Shown: positions 43,239 through 52,395, numbered from the stretch's first letter. The stretch: DNA of 64,000 nt from Nocardia inohanensis NBRC 100128 (GCF_001612945.1 NZ_BDBK01000017.1:124001-188000); one strand, 5' to 3'. Numbers and translations are program-made. The notes: generated from the letters alone by a model not told the origin.

Positions 43239-43982
43239 CTACCACGCAACCGGACCCAGGCGGTCGATGAAGATCCCGCTCGGGCCGTCGGCGTCGAGGG
43301 TGGCGAGGCGGAGGATCGAGTCGGTGCCCTCGGTGACGGTCAGTGTGCCGGTGTTGTTGTTCATGTCGGTGGCGGCGAACTTCTTGTTCACGATCTCGCC
43401 GGGGGTGGCCACGTTGAACTTGATGTTCGGCAGGGCCTGGGCGTAGCGGACGGTCACCATGTTCAGGGCCGCCTTGGACGAGCTGTAGCCCAGCTCGTGC
43501 ATTTTCGAGACCGCCTGCCCGGGGTCGGTGACGACGCTGAAGGCGCCGCCCCCGCTGGAGACCATCACCACGCGCGGGTTCTGCGCGGCCTGGAGGAGCG
43601 GCAGGAAGGCGTTGGTGACGCGGATCGGGCCGTACACATTGGTGTTGAAGACGGAGTGGATTTCGTCGATCGTCACCAGGGCCGGGTTGGTGCCTTTGCC
43701 GGGCGCGCCGGCATTGTTGATCAGGACGTCCAGGCGGTCGGTGTGGGTGCGGACCAGTTCCGCTGCCGCCGTGACGGATTCGTCGGAGGCGACATCCAGG
43801 GGCACCAGCACCACGTCCATGCCCGCGGCGGTCAGTTCGTCGACGGCGGCCCGGCCGCGCTGCTCGTCCCGCGAGCCGAGGAAGATCGTCCAGCCCATGG
43901 CTCCGAGCCGCCGCGCGGCTTCCAGGCCGAGGCCCTTGTTGGCGCCGGTGACGAGTGCGTAGGTCTTGTTCGTGTTAGTCAT
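43239..43982 (-). CDS. SDR-family oxidoreductase, likely target of the adjacent ECF41 sigma factor
   Basis: A 247-aa classical SDR: VTGANKGLGLEAARRL, NNAGAPG, VMVSSGGGAF (Ser), GYSSSKAAL with intact Tyr-x3-Lys, and TPGEIV. It uses NAD(P)H on an unknown substrate. ATG 43982 follows within 10 bp of a promoter-like element that matches the ECF41 consensus, giving a very short leader. The sigma gene lies directly upstream on the same strand. ECF41 factors are typically encoded next to an oxidoreductase, epimerase or carboxymuconolactone decarboxylase that they control. Confidence 0.88.
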   Translation of the reverse strand: MTNTNKTYALVTGANKGLGLEAARRLGAMGWTIFLGSRDEQRGRAAVDELTAAGMDVVLVPLDVASDESVTAAAELVRTHTDRLDVLINNAGAPGKGTNPALVTIDEIHSVFNTNVYGPIRVTNAFLPLLQAAQNPRVVMVSSGGGAFSVVTDPGQAVSKMHELGYSSSKAALNMVTVRYAQALPNIKFNVATPGEIVNKKFAATDMNNNTGTLTVTEGTDSILRLATLDADGPSGIFIDRLGPVAW

Positions 43983-43990
43983 GCCCACAA

Positions 43991-44017
43991 GACGTACGAC
44001 CCCGGCCACGCGTGACA
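43991..44017 (-). promoter_or_regulatory. Candidate ECF41 sigma-factor promoter
   Basis: On the minus strand: TGTCACG at 44017-44011, 16 nt, CGTC at 43994-43991. The known ECF41 consensus is TGTCACA-N16-CGTC. It is 8 nt from the SDR start codon. Confidence 0.7.
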
Positions 44018-44043
44018 ACCTGTGACCGGCGTCACTATCGGGG

Positions 44044-44943
44044 TCAGTGCACCGTCAGCGCAACCTCGGATTCGAGGCGGGTGAGCTTCTGCGGATTGCG
44101 CACGAAATACATGCCGCTGATGCGGCCGTTCGCGACGTCGACGCCCAGCACGCCGTCGAGTTCGCCGTCCAGGCGGAAGCGCAGCGCCGGATTGCCGTTG
44201 ACCACAATGGGTTCGATGGTGATCTCGGCCCCGGTCTTGGCGATGCCGCCCCGCAGGAAGCGAACCACGTTCTCCGCGCCCACGATCGGCCGCAGGGCCG
44301 CCTGCTTGATGCCCCCGCCGTCGCTCATCGAGACCACGTCCGGGGCGAGCACATCGAGCATGCTCTGCAAATCCCCGGTTTCGATCGCGCGCTGGAACGA
44401 TTCCAGCACCGCCCGTGTCTGACTCGCCGAAACCACCGCCCGCGACCGCCGGGCATCGACATGCTGCCGTGCCCGGTGCGCGATCTGGCGCACGGTCGCC
44501 GTCGTCTTGTCCACCGCCGCCGCGATCTCCTCGTACTCCACGTCGAAGACTTCCCGCAGCACGAACACCGCCCGCTCGGTAGGCGTCAGCGTCTCCAGCA
44601 TCAAAAGCATTGCCGTGGACAGGCTCTCCGCCAACTCGACGTTCTCGGCCACATCCGGACCGGTGAGCAGCGGCTCCGGCAGCCAGGGCCCGACATACGT
44701 CTCCTTGCGCCGCCCGAGCGCGCGCAGCCGATCCAGCGCCTGCCGCGTGGTGATGCGCACCAGATAGGCGCGATGATCCCGCACCCCGTCGAGATCGACC
44801 GCAGCCCAGCGCATCCAGGTCTCCTGCACGACATCCTCCGCATCGGCCGCCGACCCGAGCATCTCGTAAGCGACCGTGAACAGCAGATTCCGATGAGCCG
44901 AGAACGCCGTCACCGCGATATCCCCGGCACGCTCCGCCACCAT
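44044..44943 (-). CDS. sigJ: ECF41-type (SigJ-like) RNA polymerase sigma factor
   Basis: The 299-aa protein has sigma region 2 (FSAHRNLLFTVAYEMLGSAA, DVVQETWMRW), the linker motif YVGPWLPEPL, region 4 (TPTERAVFVLREVFDVEYEE, TTATVRQIAHRARQ) and a C-terminal SnoaL-like domain with SDGGGIK and FVRNPQKL. WLPEP, DGGGK-type and NPxKL motifs define ECF41, in which the fused C-terminal domain modulates activity in place of an anti-sigma factor. ATG 44943 has AAGGAG 5 nt upstream. A matching promoter lies before the downstream SDR gene. Confidence 0.9.
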   Translation of the reverse strand: MVAERAGDIAVTAFSAHRNLLFTVAYEMLGSAADAEDVVQETWMRWAAVDLDGVRDHRAYLVRITTRQALDRLRALGRRKETYVGPWLPEPLLTGPDVAENVELAESLSTAMLLMLETLTPTERAVFVLREVFDVEYEEIAAAVDKTTATVRQIAHRARQHVDARRSRAVVSASQTRAVLESFQRAIETGDLQSMLDVLAPDVVSMSDGGGIKQAALRPIVGAENVVRFLRGGIAKTGAEITIEPIVVNGNPALRFRLDGELDGVLGVDVANGRISGMYFVRNPQKLTRLESEVALTVH

Positions 44944-45043
44944 CGACACTCCTTCACCTCACTCGGGAACCGCTCGCAGGATAACGTCGCCGGGAATGCG
45001 AGTACGTCGCCGCCATGTTCGACAAGTTCCCGCGGCCGGATCG

Positions 45044-45994
45044 CTAGAACGCCGGGTTCGCTGACGTCCGAGTGGTGGTGGAGCCGCCGGCCGATGGGCG
45101 GGGCGTGGCGGTGGCGGAGCCGCTCGTGGACGGCCGGACGCTGGTGGTGGTGGCCGCGGTGCAGGTGTAGTTGATGCCGTACTGGCCGGACGTGGTCTTC
45201 TTCAAGCAGCCGAACGCCTCCGCCCCTTCCGAGCTGAGCCGCAGCGCCGAGCCCGCGCCGCGGTTACCGCACCACAGGCCGGTCTGGTCCATCCGGCAGT
45301 CGTAGTCGCCGAACGAGAGCCGGGTGTCGTAGTCGAAAGTGGGCCCGTTGCCGAGCAGGAATTGCCCCGGATCACCCGCCAGCCGCCCGATACCCGCGGT
45401 CGCGCCCGGGAAGTCGACCCAACCGCCCTTCCAATTGCCGCTCGGACTCGAGGACGGCCGCGCCGGCGGATCGTCGAAAGCGACCAGGCATGCCAGGCCC
45501 CCGCTCTCGGCGGTCGCCGAGGCCGTCATGCATTGGATCTTCTGCGACGGACTCCGGAAGGCGACCGCGGTACCCAGGTCGTTGACCTTCCCCTCCGAGG
45601 TGGTGGCGGTATGGAACTTCGCCACCTCGGCGGTCTTGGCCTCTTGGATCCAGGCGAACACCTCGGCCAGGCTCGCTCCGCTCGGCGGCGCGTTCTGGGC
45701 GGGCGGCTTGGAGGTGGTGGGCGCGACGGTCGTCGGCGCCACCGTCACCGACGATGGAAGTGCCGTCGTGCTACCGGATTTCGTGAAGGCGCGCGCCCCG
45801 AAGAACCCGCCGACGGCCAGCAACGCCACCACGACGACCGCACCCGCGGTGAGCGCATTGCGCCCGGTGCGGGTCTGCCACCAACGGCTTCGCGCCGGGG
45901 GCCGCGCGGGCTGATACCCGTCCACGATGGGCTCGAACACATCCGTGTCCTGCGACCACAGCTCATCATCTTGACGGGGGAATCCCGGCGGCAT
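45044..45994 (-). CDS. Single-pass membrane protein with Cys-containing extracytoplasmic domain
   Basis: A 316-aa protein: cytoplasmic N-terminus of about 45 residues, one helix (ALTAGAVVVVALLAVGGFFG), a Thr/Pro-rich linker, then a domain with six cysteines in short contexts (KIQCMTAS, GLACLVAF, YDCRMDQ, LWCGN, FGCLK, NYTCTA), probably disulfide-bonded, and a Ser/Thr-rich tail. Similar proteins of unknown function are common in mycobacteria and nocardiae. It lies upstream of the sigma gene on the same strand, about 100 bp away, with no proof of a shared transcript. Confidence 0.65.
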   Translation of the reverse strand: MPPGFPRQDDELWSQDTDVFEPIVDGYQPARPPARSRWWQTRTGRNALTAGAVVVVALLAVGGFFGARAFTKSGSTTALPSSVTVAPTTVAPTTSKPPAQNAPPSGASLAEVFAWIQEAKTAEVAKFHTATTSEGKVNDLGTAVAFRSPSQKIQCMTASATAESGGLACLVAFDDPPARPSSSPSGNWKGGWVDFPGATAGIGRLAGDPGQFLLGNGPTFDYDTRLSFGDYDCRMDQTGLWCGNRGAGSALRLSSEGAEAFGCLKKTTSGQYGINYTCTAATTTSVRPSTSGSATATPRPSAGGSTTTRTSANPAF

Positions 45995-46123
45995 CGACGT
46001 ACCTCATTCTGCTCACGGACGCGCCGGTCCGCCCGACCCATCCGTGCGGCAGCATACGATCCGCGTCGGCGCACCGCGACCCCGGCCGATTCCGCTGGGG
46101 CGCAGGGGTATCGGGTGTGCGCC

Positions 46124-46780
46124 TCAAGCCCGCGCGGCGGCTCGGGCTTGGGCGTATTCGATGACGTCCGCGGCGTATTCGGGGGTGTCGGCGCAGCTGC
46201 GCAGGAGCTGGTCCACGGCCTGGTCGAGCTCCGGCCCCGGGCCCTGGTCGGCGAGCAGCACGACGATGGCTTCCCAGGTGCCGGTCTGCGGGTCGGGGAG
46301 GGCCTGGAGTTCTGCGAGGTACTGGCCGGGCTCGAGCAGGCGGAGAGCGCGGCGGGCGTAGGCGTGCACGCGGCGGGGTAGTTCGGCGCGAATGGCTTCG
46401 ATATCGCTGGGGCGGACGTGGCCCTGCTGGACGGCGTCGAGGCGGATCGACCACCATTCGGTGGTCTCGGGCGGGAGCGCGTCGGGGAGCAGGCCGGGGC
46501 CGGTGGCGGATTCGATGGGGGTCGGCGATAGCGAGAGCTGGTCGTTGCGCCAATTGCAGTACTCCCACCAGGCGGTGGGGGTGGCGTTCAACTCCAGGCC
46601 GAAGCGGAGCAGCTGCTGCCCGCCGGTCCAGGTGCGCAGCGTGCGGGTGCGGCCGACCGTCGCGACGCCCTCGGGCTCGACCCGGACCCAGGTCGGGCCG
46701 TCGCCGTCAAACCCGTACGGCTCCAGCAGCTTTCCGGTGTCTCGCAGCAGACGGCGCAGGGCGGATTCGGGTCGGACCAT
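46124..46780 (-). CDS. Hypothetical protein, 218 aa (possibly DUF4304-like)
   Basis: The first half has the sequence LLEPYGFDGDGPTWVRVEPE and LRFGLELNATPTAWWEYC, an order seen in DUF4304-type proteins whose function is unknown. The second half is helical (RRVHAYARRALRLLEPGQYL). No signal peptide or membrane helix is present. The start is ATG 46780, without a strong ribosome binding site. It may be a single-gene unit. Confidence 0.55.
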   Translation of the reverse strand: MVRPESALRRLLRDTGKLLEPYGFDGDGPTWVRVEPEGVATVGRTRTLRTWTGGQQLLRFGLELNATPTAWWEYCNWRNDQLSLSPTPIESATGPGLLPDALPPETTEWWSIRLDAVQQGHVRPSDIEAIRAELPRRVHAYARRALRLLEPGQYLAELQALPDPQTGTWEAIVVLLADQGPGPELDQAVDQLLRSCADTPEYAADVIEYAQARAAARA

Positions 46781-46854
46781 GTCGGCAGATTAGCCGGGCG
46801 GGGCGACAGAATCGGGTAACACAAGATCGCCAGGCGTGCCGGGGCGAGCGGTGG

Positions 46855-46880
46855 GCGAGGCTCGGCGGACCGAGCCTCGC
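46855..46880. terminator. Hairpin after the oleate hydratase pseudogene
   Basis: Perfect 11-bp stem, 46855-46865 with 46870-46880, tetraloop cgga, no T-run. It lies 6 bp beyond the stop codon of the oleate hydratase reading frame. Confidence 0.65.
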
Positions 46881-46886
46881 ACCGGG

Positions 46887-48312
46887 CTACTTCTTGTCGC
46901 CGATCACGCCGTATTCGGTGAGCAGTTCACCGATCTCGGTGGCGTCGAGCCGGTTCAGCATCTTGCGGCGCAGGAACTCCGGGCCGGGGATGTGGACCGG
47001 GTCGCCGTCGCGCAGCCGGGTGGCGGCCGCCAGCAGGCTGCGGACGTCGTAGGTGGAGGCGAACACCTCCGGGACGCCGCGCTCGATATCGAGCAGCTGG
47101 TAGGCCGCCTCCATACCGGTGCGCACCGAGTACTCGGTGGTGAAGATGCAGTCGCGGGTGGTCTCGGCGAACTGGCCGATGAAGGCGAAGTTCACCGCGC
47201 CCTCCGGCACCACCTGCGGCCGGTCACCGGCCTTGCGCGGCATGAAGAAGGACGTGACGTACGGCATCATGACCGGCACGCACTTGGCGGCGTTTGCGGC
47301 CAGCTCCGGAATGTCATCGACCGGAACGCCCAGGTGGTACAGCCATTCCTGGGTGATCTCCTCGCCGGTGCACTCCTGCATGGTCTTCTTCACGTAGTCG
47401 CCCGGCTTGTCGACGAACAGCGAGTACACCCACACCACCAGCTGATCCTTGGGCTGCTGCTTGAAGTGCGGCTGCCGGTTGACCGTCCAGCTCATCAGCC
47501 AGCTGGAATCGGTGACGGTGACGATGCCGCCGGTAACCACCTTGCCGCTGAACGGATCTCGCTTACAGATCTTCCGAATGTATTCGGGGATACGCTGATC
47601 CAGCGTGGTGACGGTGGCCGACTCCCACTTGGTCTTGGCGATGTCCCCGGCGAACACCTCGGGGCGGCCGAATGCCGGATCCTTGGCGGCGATGGTGCGC
47701 CACAGATCCCATGCGGGCGCGGGACCTTCGTTCAGCTTGGCGGGCGTGTGCTGGTCGCCTTCGTCGGAATTCTCGGTCAGCGAGCCGATGGTCATGAGCA
47801 GCAGATCGTTCGGCCCGAGATCCGCCCCGCCCGCGACGCCTTCGGAGACCCAGTGAATCCTGGTGGCCTGCTTGCGATCTCCGCTGAGATCGAAGTCCAC
47901 GTCGGTCACCGTGGTGTCGAACTTGAAGGTCACGCCCTGATCCAGCAACCACTTGTACAGCGTCCTTGTTGAGCCAGTAGAACTCGTCCAGCACGCTCGC
48001 CCCGTCGATCTCCATCGACGGGATGCTGCGGTACAGGTCCCACAGACACTCGAAATGGTTCTCCATCTCGCGCCCGCCGCGAATCACGAAGCCCTTCTTG
48101 GGTTCCTTGATGCCGTCGAGCGCACCGCCGGGAAGCTTCAACTCCTCCAGGATGGTGATCTTGCTGCCCGGCAGCTGCCCGTCCCGGATGAGGAAGGCTG
48201 CCCCGGAGAGCGAGGCCAGACCGGATCCCACGAACCACGCCGTCTTGTCGTCCACTCCGGCCGGCTTGCGGGGCCGGGCGAACGCTTCGTAATTGCCGTT
48301 GCTGTAGTACAT
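46887..48312 (-). pseudogene. ohyA: Oleate hydratase with large internal deletion and frameshift
   Basis: The 5' part (from ATG 48312) reads YSNGNYEAFARPRKP, then the FAD site VGSGLASLSGAAFLI and EEFYW-like LDEFYWLNKD, all typical of oleate hydratase (myosin-cross-reactive antigen family), which adds water to the 9-double bond of oleate. At about 47960 it jumps, out of frame, to LYKWLLDQGVTFKFDTTV, and the rest of the protein follows intact to 46887 (WVYSLFVDKPGDYVKKTM, FIGQFAETTRDCIFTTEYS). About 150 residues between these blocks are missing, including the active-site part of the substrate domain. The two open fragments are 249 and 353 aa. Probably non-functional; an assembly collapse is the alternative. 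Confidence 0.85.
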
Positions 48313-48361
48313 GAGACTCCTATCCGTCGATTGGTTCGAAGTGCCTGTGACGCAACCGGTT

Positions 48362-49219
48362 TCAGTACTTGTAGAAGCCTTCGCCGCTGGCGATGCCGAG
48401 CTTGCCCTTATCGATGTAGTTGGACTTCAACCACGCCGCGAGCTGCTCGGCGCCCGCCTCGGTGCTGTTGGACAGGATGTTGTACGGGGTGTTGAGCCCG
48501 ACGATGTCGAGGATCTGGAACGGCCCCACCGGTGCGCCGGTGCCGATCCGCCAGGTCTTGTCGACGTCCTCGGGATCCGCGTAACCGCCTGCGGCCAAAG
48601 CCATTCCGGCATTCAGCAAGGGCACCAGCAGCGAGTTGAGGACGTAACCCGCCTTCTCCTTGTGCAATTCGATCGGCACCATGCCGATGGCCTTCGCGAA
48701 CTCCACCACCGCCTGGTACACGGCCGGATCGGTGTCCTCGGTGCCCATCACCTCGGCGGTATTGAACTTCCACACCAGGTTCGCGAAGTGCAGCGCCAGG
48801 AACTTGTCCGGCCGCCCGGTGGCATCCTTCATGGCGCTGGGCAGCAGCGTGGAGGAGTTGGTGGCGAAAATCGTGCGCTCCGGGGCGAGTTCGCCGAGCT
48901 TGCGATAGGTGTCCTGCTTGAGGCTCAGCACCTCCGGCACCGCCTCGATCACCAGATCGGCGTCCGCGACCGCCTGCCCGAGATCGGTGGTGAGGGCGAT
49001 CCCCGCCGCCGTCGCATCGGCCTTGTCGTCCGCGCCCGGCATCTTGTCGTTCTTGTAGGCCGCGGCCAAGCCCTCGAAGCGCTTGCGCGCCGCGCTCAAC
49101 GCCTCGTCATTGATGTCGTATGAAGTGACCTCGAACCCGTGAAACGCTGTCTGATAAGCGATCTGGGAACCCAGCACGCCGGTGCCGAGTACGGTCACCT
49201 TCCGGATGTCGATGCTCAT
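48362..49219 (-). CDS. 3-hydroxyacyl-CoA (3-hydroxybutyryl-CoA) dehydrogenase
   Basis: A 285-aa protein with the NAD-binding VTVLGTGVLGSQIAYQTAFH, EAVPEVLSLKQ, the catalytic region FATNSSTLLPSAM and LALHFANLVWKF (His), and the C-terminal dimerisation domain EKAGYVLNSLLVPLLNAG. It oxidises 3-hydroxyacyl-CoA in fatty-acid breakdown or the reverse in storage-lipid synthesis. ATG 49219 overlaps the TetR stop (ATGA). With the oleate hydratase remnant downstream it forms a fatty-acid operon. Confidence 0.9.
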   Translation of the reverse strand: MSIDIRKVTVLGTGVLGSQIAYQTAFHGFEVTSYDINDEALSAARKRFEGLAAAYKNDKMPGADDKADATAAGIALTTDLGQAVADADLVIEAVPEVLSLKQDTYRKLGELAPERTIFATNSSTLLPSAMKDATGRPDKFLALHFANLVWKFNTAEVMGTEDTDPAVYQAVVEFAKAIGMVPIELHKEKAGYVLNSLLVPLLNAGMALAAGGYADPEDVDKTWRIGTGAPVGPFQILDIVGLNTPYNILSNSTEAGAEQLAAWLKSNYIDKGKLGIASGEGFYKY

Positions 49220-49896
49220 GCCTGACCTTCCTTTCCTGAAGCAGCGTGGTAACCGAGTTCCGCACAGAACCCGGTGACGATCTGAAGTACCTGTGCGCAA
49301 AGGTCTTTCACGGCGTCCTGTCCCGGATGCGCCCCGGTGGCCGGCCGCGCCAGCGTCAGATGCAGGACCGCGAAGGCGCTGCGCCCCGCCAGCTGCGCGC
49401 GATACCCGAGATCCGGCGGATCCGCGCCGTGCGCCCGGGCATCCTCGATCAGCCGGTTCGCGATCATCGCCTCCAGCTGCGCGACCAGCGCGAGCCCTTC
49501 GGCGCGATAGGTGTCGGCCGGCGAGCCGAAAAGCAGCTCCCGCTGATACGCGACGGCGTTCTCGACATTGTCCTGAGCGGCCTCCAGGATCGGCCGCAGC
49601 ATGGTGAGCACCGCCTGCGCCGGATCGCTCTCCGAGCGGGACTCCCGATCGCCCCGTTCCAGGGCGGTGCGGAACTGCTCGTTGTAGACCATCAGCAGCA
49701 GTTCGCCTTTGGTGGCCGCGTACCGGAACAGCGTCCCCGCCGCGATATCGGCGCGATCGGAGATCTGCTGGGTGGTTGCTCGCTCGTAGCCTATCTCGGC
49801 GAACAGGGCGGATGCGGCGGTAAAGATCCGAGCACGTTTGTCCTCCACCTTCTGTGCACGCCGTCCGACCTGGCCGGGATGCCTGGAAATCGCCAT
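49216..49896 (-). CDS. TetR-family regulator of the fatty-acid operon
   Basis: A 226-aa protein with the HTH RARIFTAASALFAEIGYERA, TTQQISDRADIAAGTLFRYA and a long helical ligand domain. ATG 49896 is chosen because GGAG lies 6 nt upstream. Its stop overlaps the 3-hydroxyacyl-CoA dehydrogenase start, so it is the first gene of the operon and probably senses an acyl-CoA. Direct and inverted repeats immediately upstream (49916-49943) are its likely operator. Confidence 0.87.
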   Translation of the reverse strand: MAISRHPGQVGRRAQKVEDKRARIFTAASALFAEIGYERATTQQISDRADIAAGTLFRYAATKGELLLMVYNEQFRTALERGDRESRSESDPAQAVLTMLRPILEAAQDNVENAVAYQRELLFGSPADTYRAEGLALVAQLEAMIANRLIEDARAHGADPPDLGYRAQLAGRSAFAVLHLTLARPATGAHPGQDAVKDLCAQVLQIVTGFCAELGYHAASGKEGQA

Positions 49897-49915
49897 ACCC
49901 ACCTCCGAACCTGAG

Positions 49916-49943
49916 CTCGTTTCTGAGTGGACTCATTTCTGAG
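49916..49943. promoter_or_regulatory. Candidate TetR operator with direct repeats
   Basis: Two copies of CTCRTTTCTGAG (49916-49927, 49932-49943; 16-bp period) flank an inverted repeat TGAGT-GG-ACTCA at 49924-49935, 20 bp upstream of the TetR start. Confidence 0.55.
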
Positions 49944-49980
49944 CATACTCGCGGCTACCGCATGCGCAACCCCTGGCGGC

Positions 49981-51738
49981 TCAGGCCGCCGCCAGCACCT
50001 CGTCGCGGGAGAGCAGATCGGCGTAGAAGCCGTTGCGGGCCAGCAGTTCTTGATGGGTGCCGCGTTCCACGACGCGGCCCTTGTCGAGCACCACGATCTG
50101 ATCGGCGTCGCGGATGGTGGAGAGCCGGTGCGCGATGGTGATGGTGGTGCGTCCCGCGGCGAGCGCGTCGATGGCCGCCTGCACCTCACGTTCGGTGCGG
50201 GTGTCCAGGGCGCTGGTGGCCTCGTCGAGGATCATGATCGGCGGATTGCGCAGGATGGCACGGGCTACGGCCAGACGCTGCTTCTCGCCGCCGGAGAACC
50301 GGTAACCGCGTTCGCCGACCATGGTGTCGTACCCTTCGGGCAGCGACACGATGTGGTCGTGGATCTGTGCGGCGCGCGCCGCGTCGTGCAATTCCGCTTC
50401 CGTCGCATCGGGTTTGGCGAAACGCAGGTTGTCCGCGACCGAGGCGTGGAAGAGGTACGTCTCCTGGGAGACGACGCCGACCGCCGCCGCGAGATCCGCG
50501 AAGGACAGCTCGCGGATATCGATGCCGTCGAGCGTGACCCGCCCGGCGGTGGGGTCGTACAGCCGCGCCGCGAGATATCCGAGAGTGGTTTTGCCGGAAC
50601 CGGTTTCGCCGACGATGGCGAGGCTGGTGCCCGCCGGAACGATCAGGTCGACATCGTCGAGGGTCTGCCGATCCGCCGGATCGTAGGCGAACCCGATGTG
50701 CTCGAACCGCACCTCGCCGCCGACGGTGGCGGGCAAGGCCACCGGCCGCGCCGGTTCCTCGATATCGGGCCGCAGATCCAGGTATTCGAAGATGCGCCCG
50801 AAAAGTGCCATGGAGCTTTGGATTTCGACCCCGGTGGAGAGCAGCATGACGGCGGGGCGCAGCAATCCGGCCTGCAAGGTCGTGAACGCGACCAGCGTGC
50901 CGATGGAGACCAGCGGATGTCCCGAGGCCGAGGTCAGCCCGGCCGCCCAGTAGATGATCGCGGGCATGGCCGCCATCACGATGCCGATGGTGGACTGCCG
51001 CCAGCGTCCGGCCATCGAGGAGCGGATCTCCAGGTCGACCAAGCCCCGCGATTCCCGGGTGAAGTCGTCGATCAGGGCGGGGGAGCGGCCCATGGTGCGG
51101 GCCAGCAGAATGCCGCTCACCGACAGCGACTCCTCCACGATGGCGGACATGGACGCCAGCTGCTTCTGCCGCTGCGAGGTGATGCGCCGCCGTTCGGACC
51201 CGACGCGGCGGCTGATCCACACGAACACCGGCAGCATGACCAGCGAGACCAGCGTGAGCCGCCATTCCAGTGCGAACATGGCGATGACGGCCGCGATCAC
51301 CGAGGTGGCATTGGAGACCAGCGAGGTGGCGGTGGAGGTGACGGTCGACTGCATGCCGCCGATGTCGTTGGCGATGCGCGACTGCACCTCTCCGGTGCGC
51401 GTCGCGGTGAAGAACGAGAGCGGCATGGATTGCAGCCGGGCGTAGACCGCCGAACGCAGATCGTGCATGACGTCCTGCCCGACCGCGGTCGAGATATAGG
51501 TCTGGAGCACGCCGAACACACTGGTCAGGGCGGCGACCACGATCATGCCGGCGGCGAGGGCGGTGAGCAGGCCGGTGCGCCCGTGCGGCAGGGCATCGTC
51601 GATGATGCCGCGCAACAGGAACGGCGAGGCCAGCCCGGCCAGCGAGGACAGGCCCACGAGAGCGGCCACCAGGGCGAGGCGGCCGCGATACGGATGGAAG
51701 AGCCGGACGATCCGGCGAAGCTGTGGTTGCGAGGCCAT
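49981..51738 (-). CDS. ABC exporter, fused membrane and ATPase domains
   Basis: A 585-aa half-transporter. The N-terminal ~320 residues hold six membrane helices (LALVAALVGLSSLAGLASPF and others). The ATPase has Walker A VGETGSGKTT, Q-loop VVSQETYLF, signature FSGGEKQRLA (a variant of LSGGQ), Walker B IMILDEATSALD and the switch His in TIAHRLS. It works as a homodimer or with a partner not encoded here, and likely exports lipids or drugs. ATG 51738 has AAAGGAGG upstream. The divergent MarR gene is the likely regulator. Confidence 0.92.
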   Translation of the reverse strand: MASQPQLRRIVRLFHPYRGRLALVAALVGLSSLAGLASPFLLRGIIDDALPHGRTGLLTALAAGMIVVAALTSVFGVLQTYISTAVGQDVMHDLRSAVYARLQSMPLSFFTATRTGEVQSRIANDIGGMQSTVTSTATSLVSNATSVIAAVIAMFALEWRLTLVSLVMLPVFVWISRRVGSERRRITSQRQKQLASMSAIVEESLSVSGILLARTMGRSPALIDDFTRESRGLVDLEIRSSMAGRWRQSTIGIVMAAMPAIIYWAAGLTSASGHPLVSIGTLVAFTTLQAGLLRPAVMLLSTGVEIQSSMALFGRIFEYLDLRPDIEEPARPVALPATVGGEVRFEHIGFAYDPADRQTLDDVDLIVPAGTSLAIVGETGSGKTTLGYLAARLYDPTAGRVTLDGIDIRELSFADLAAAVGVVSQETYLFHASVADNLRFAKPDATEAELHDAARAAQIHDHIVSLPEGYDTMVGERGYRFSGGEKQRLAVARAILRNPPIMILDEATSALDTRTEREVQAAIDALAAGRTTITIAHRLSTIRDADQIVVLDKGRVVERGTHQELLARNGFYADLLSRDEVLAAA

Positions 51739-51773
51739 AGGCGCCTCCTTTCGAAGGAACTACGCGCTATAAC

Positions 51774-51786
51774 TGAGCTTGACTCA
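51774..51786. promoter_or_regulatory. Candidate MarR operator
   Basis: Inverted repeat TGAG-CTTGA-CTCA in the 72-bp gap between the ABC exporter and MarR starts. It resembles the core at 49924-49935 (shared GACTCAT). Confidence 0.5.
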
Positions 51787-51810
51787 TAATTCTTCCCGAA
51801 ACAATGATCT

Positions 51811-52245
51811 ATGCTCAGAATCATGGCGAACGCCCCGGAACCCGACCTCCCCGATCTCTTCCTGCGCACCTCCAAGCGCATCCGGCGCAATCAGATGGCC
51901 CGGCTCGCGCCGCTCGGCCTGACCCCCTCGCAGGGGCGGGCGCTGCGCATTCTCGGCCACGCCGACGGCCCGCTCACCATGTCCGCGCTGGCGGGCCATC
52001 TCGGCATCGTGCCGCGCTCGGCCACCACGGTCGTCGACGGCCTGGCCGCCGCCGGACTGGTCGACCGCGCACCGGATCCGGCCAACCGCCGCTCGACCCT
52101 GGTCACCCCGACTACCGCGGGCCGGAAAACCGTGGAACAGATGTCCGCGGCTCGCCGGGCCGCCGCGGCGGAGATCTTCGCGCCGCTCTCCCGGGAGCAG
52201 CGAGAAACCCTGCGCGACTTGCTCGCTGCCTTGAACGTGGATTGA
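51811..52245 (+). CDS. MarR-family transcriptional regulator
   Basis: A 144-aa winged-HTH protein: LGLTPSQGRALRILGHADGP, ALAGHLGIVPRSATTVVDGL, the wing DPANRRSTLVTPTTAGR. Full length for the family. ATG 51811 or ATG 51823 may be the start; no ribosome binding site is clear, so a leaderless transcript is possible. It is divergent from the ABC exporter gene with an inverted repeat between them, an arrangement typical for repression of an exporter that is relieved by its substrate. Confidence 0.88.
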   Translation: MLRIMANAPEPDLPDLFLRTSKRIRRNQMARLAPLGLTPSQGRALRILGHADGPLTMSALAGHLGIVPRSATTVVDGLAAAGLVDRAPDPANRRSTLVTPTTAGRKTVEQMSAARRAAAAEIFAPLSREQRETLRDLLAALNVD

Positions 52246-52395
52246 TCGAGCGGGCGCGAACGCCGCGGCTCATCTGCGACAGCGCATCGCGCGTAGGTGG
52301 CGCAGGCCACGTCTTGCTTCCCGATGTGGCGCAAGTTACTGTCCAGTCAGTTTGGGGAACGTAGGGGTTCCCCACAATTCGACTCGGGGCATCGA

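Noticed and set aside
45005..45047. Short plus-strand frame ending FDKFPRPDR-stop between the sigma gene and the 45044 gene
   Set aside because: Only about 16 codons open and no start context; too short to support as a gene remnant.
52297..52395. Upstream extension of the CocE/NonD protein
   Set aside because: Adds a non-family segment before a clear signal peptide; ATG 52396 is the better start.
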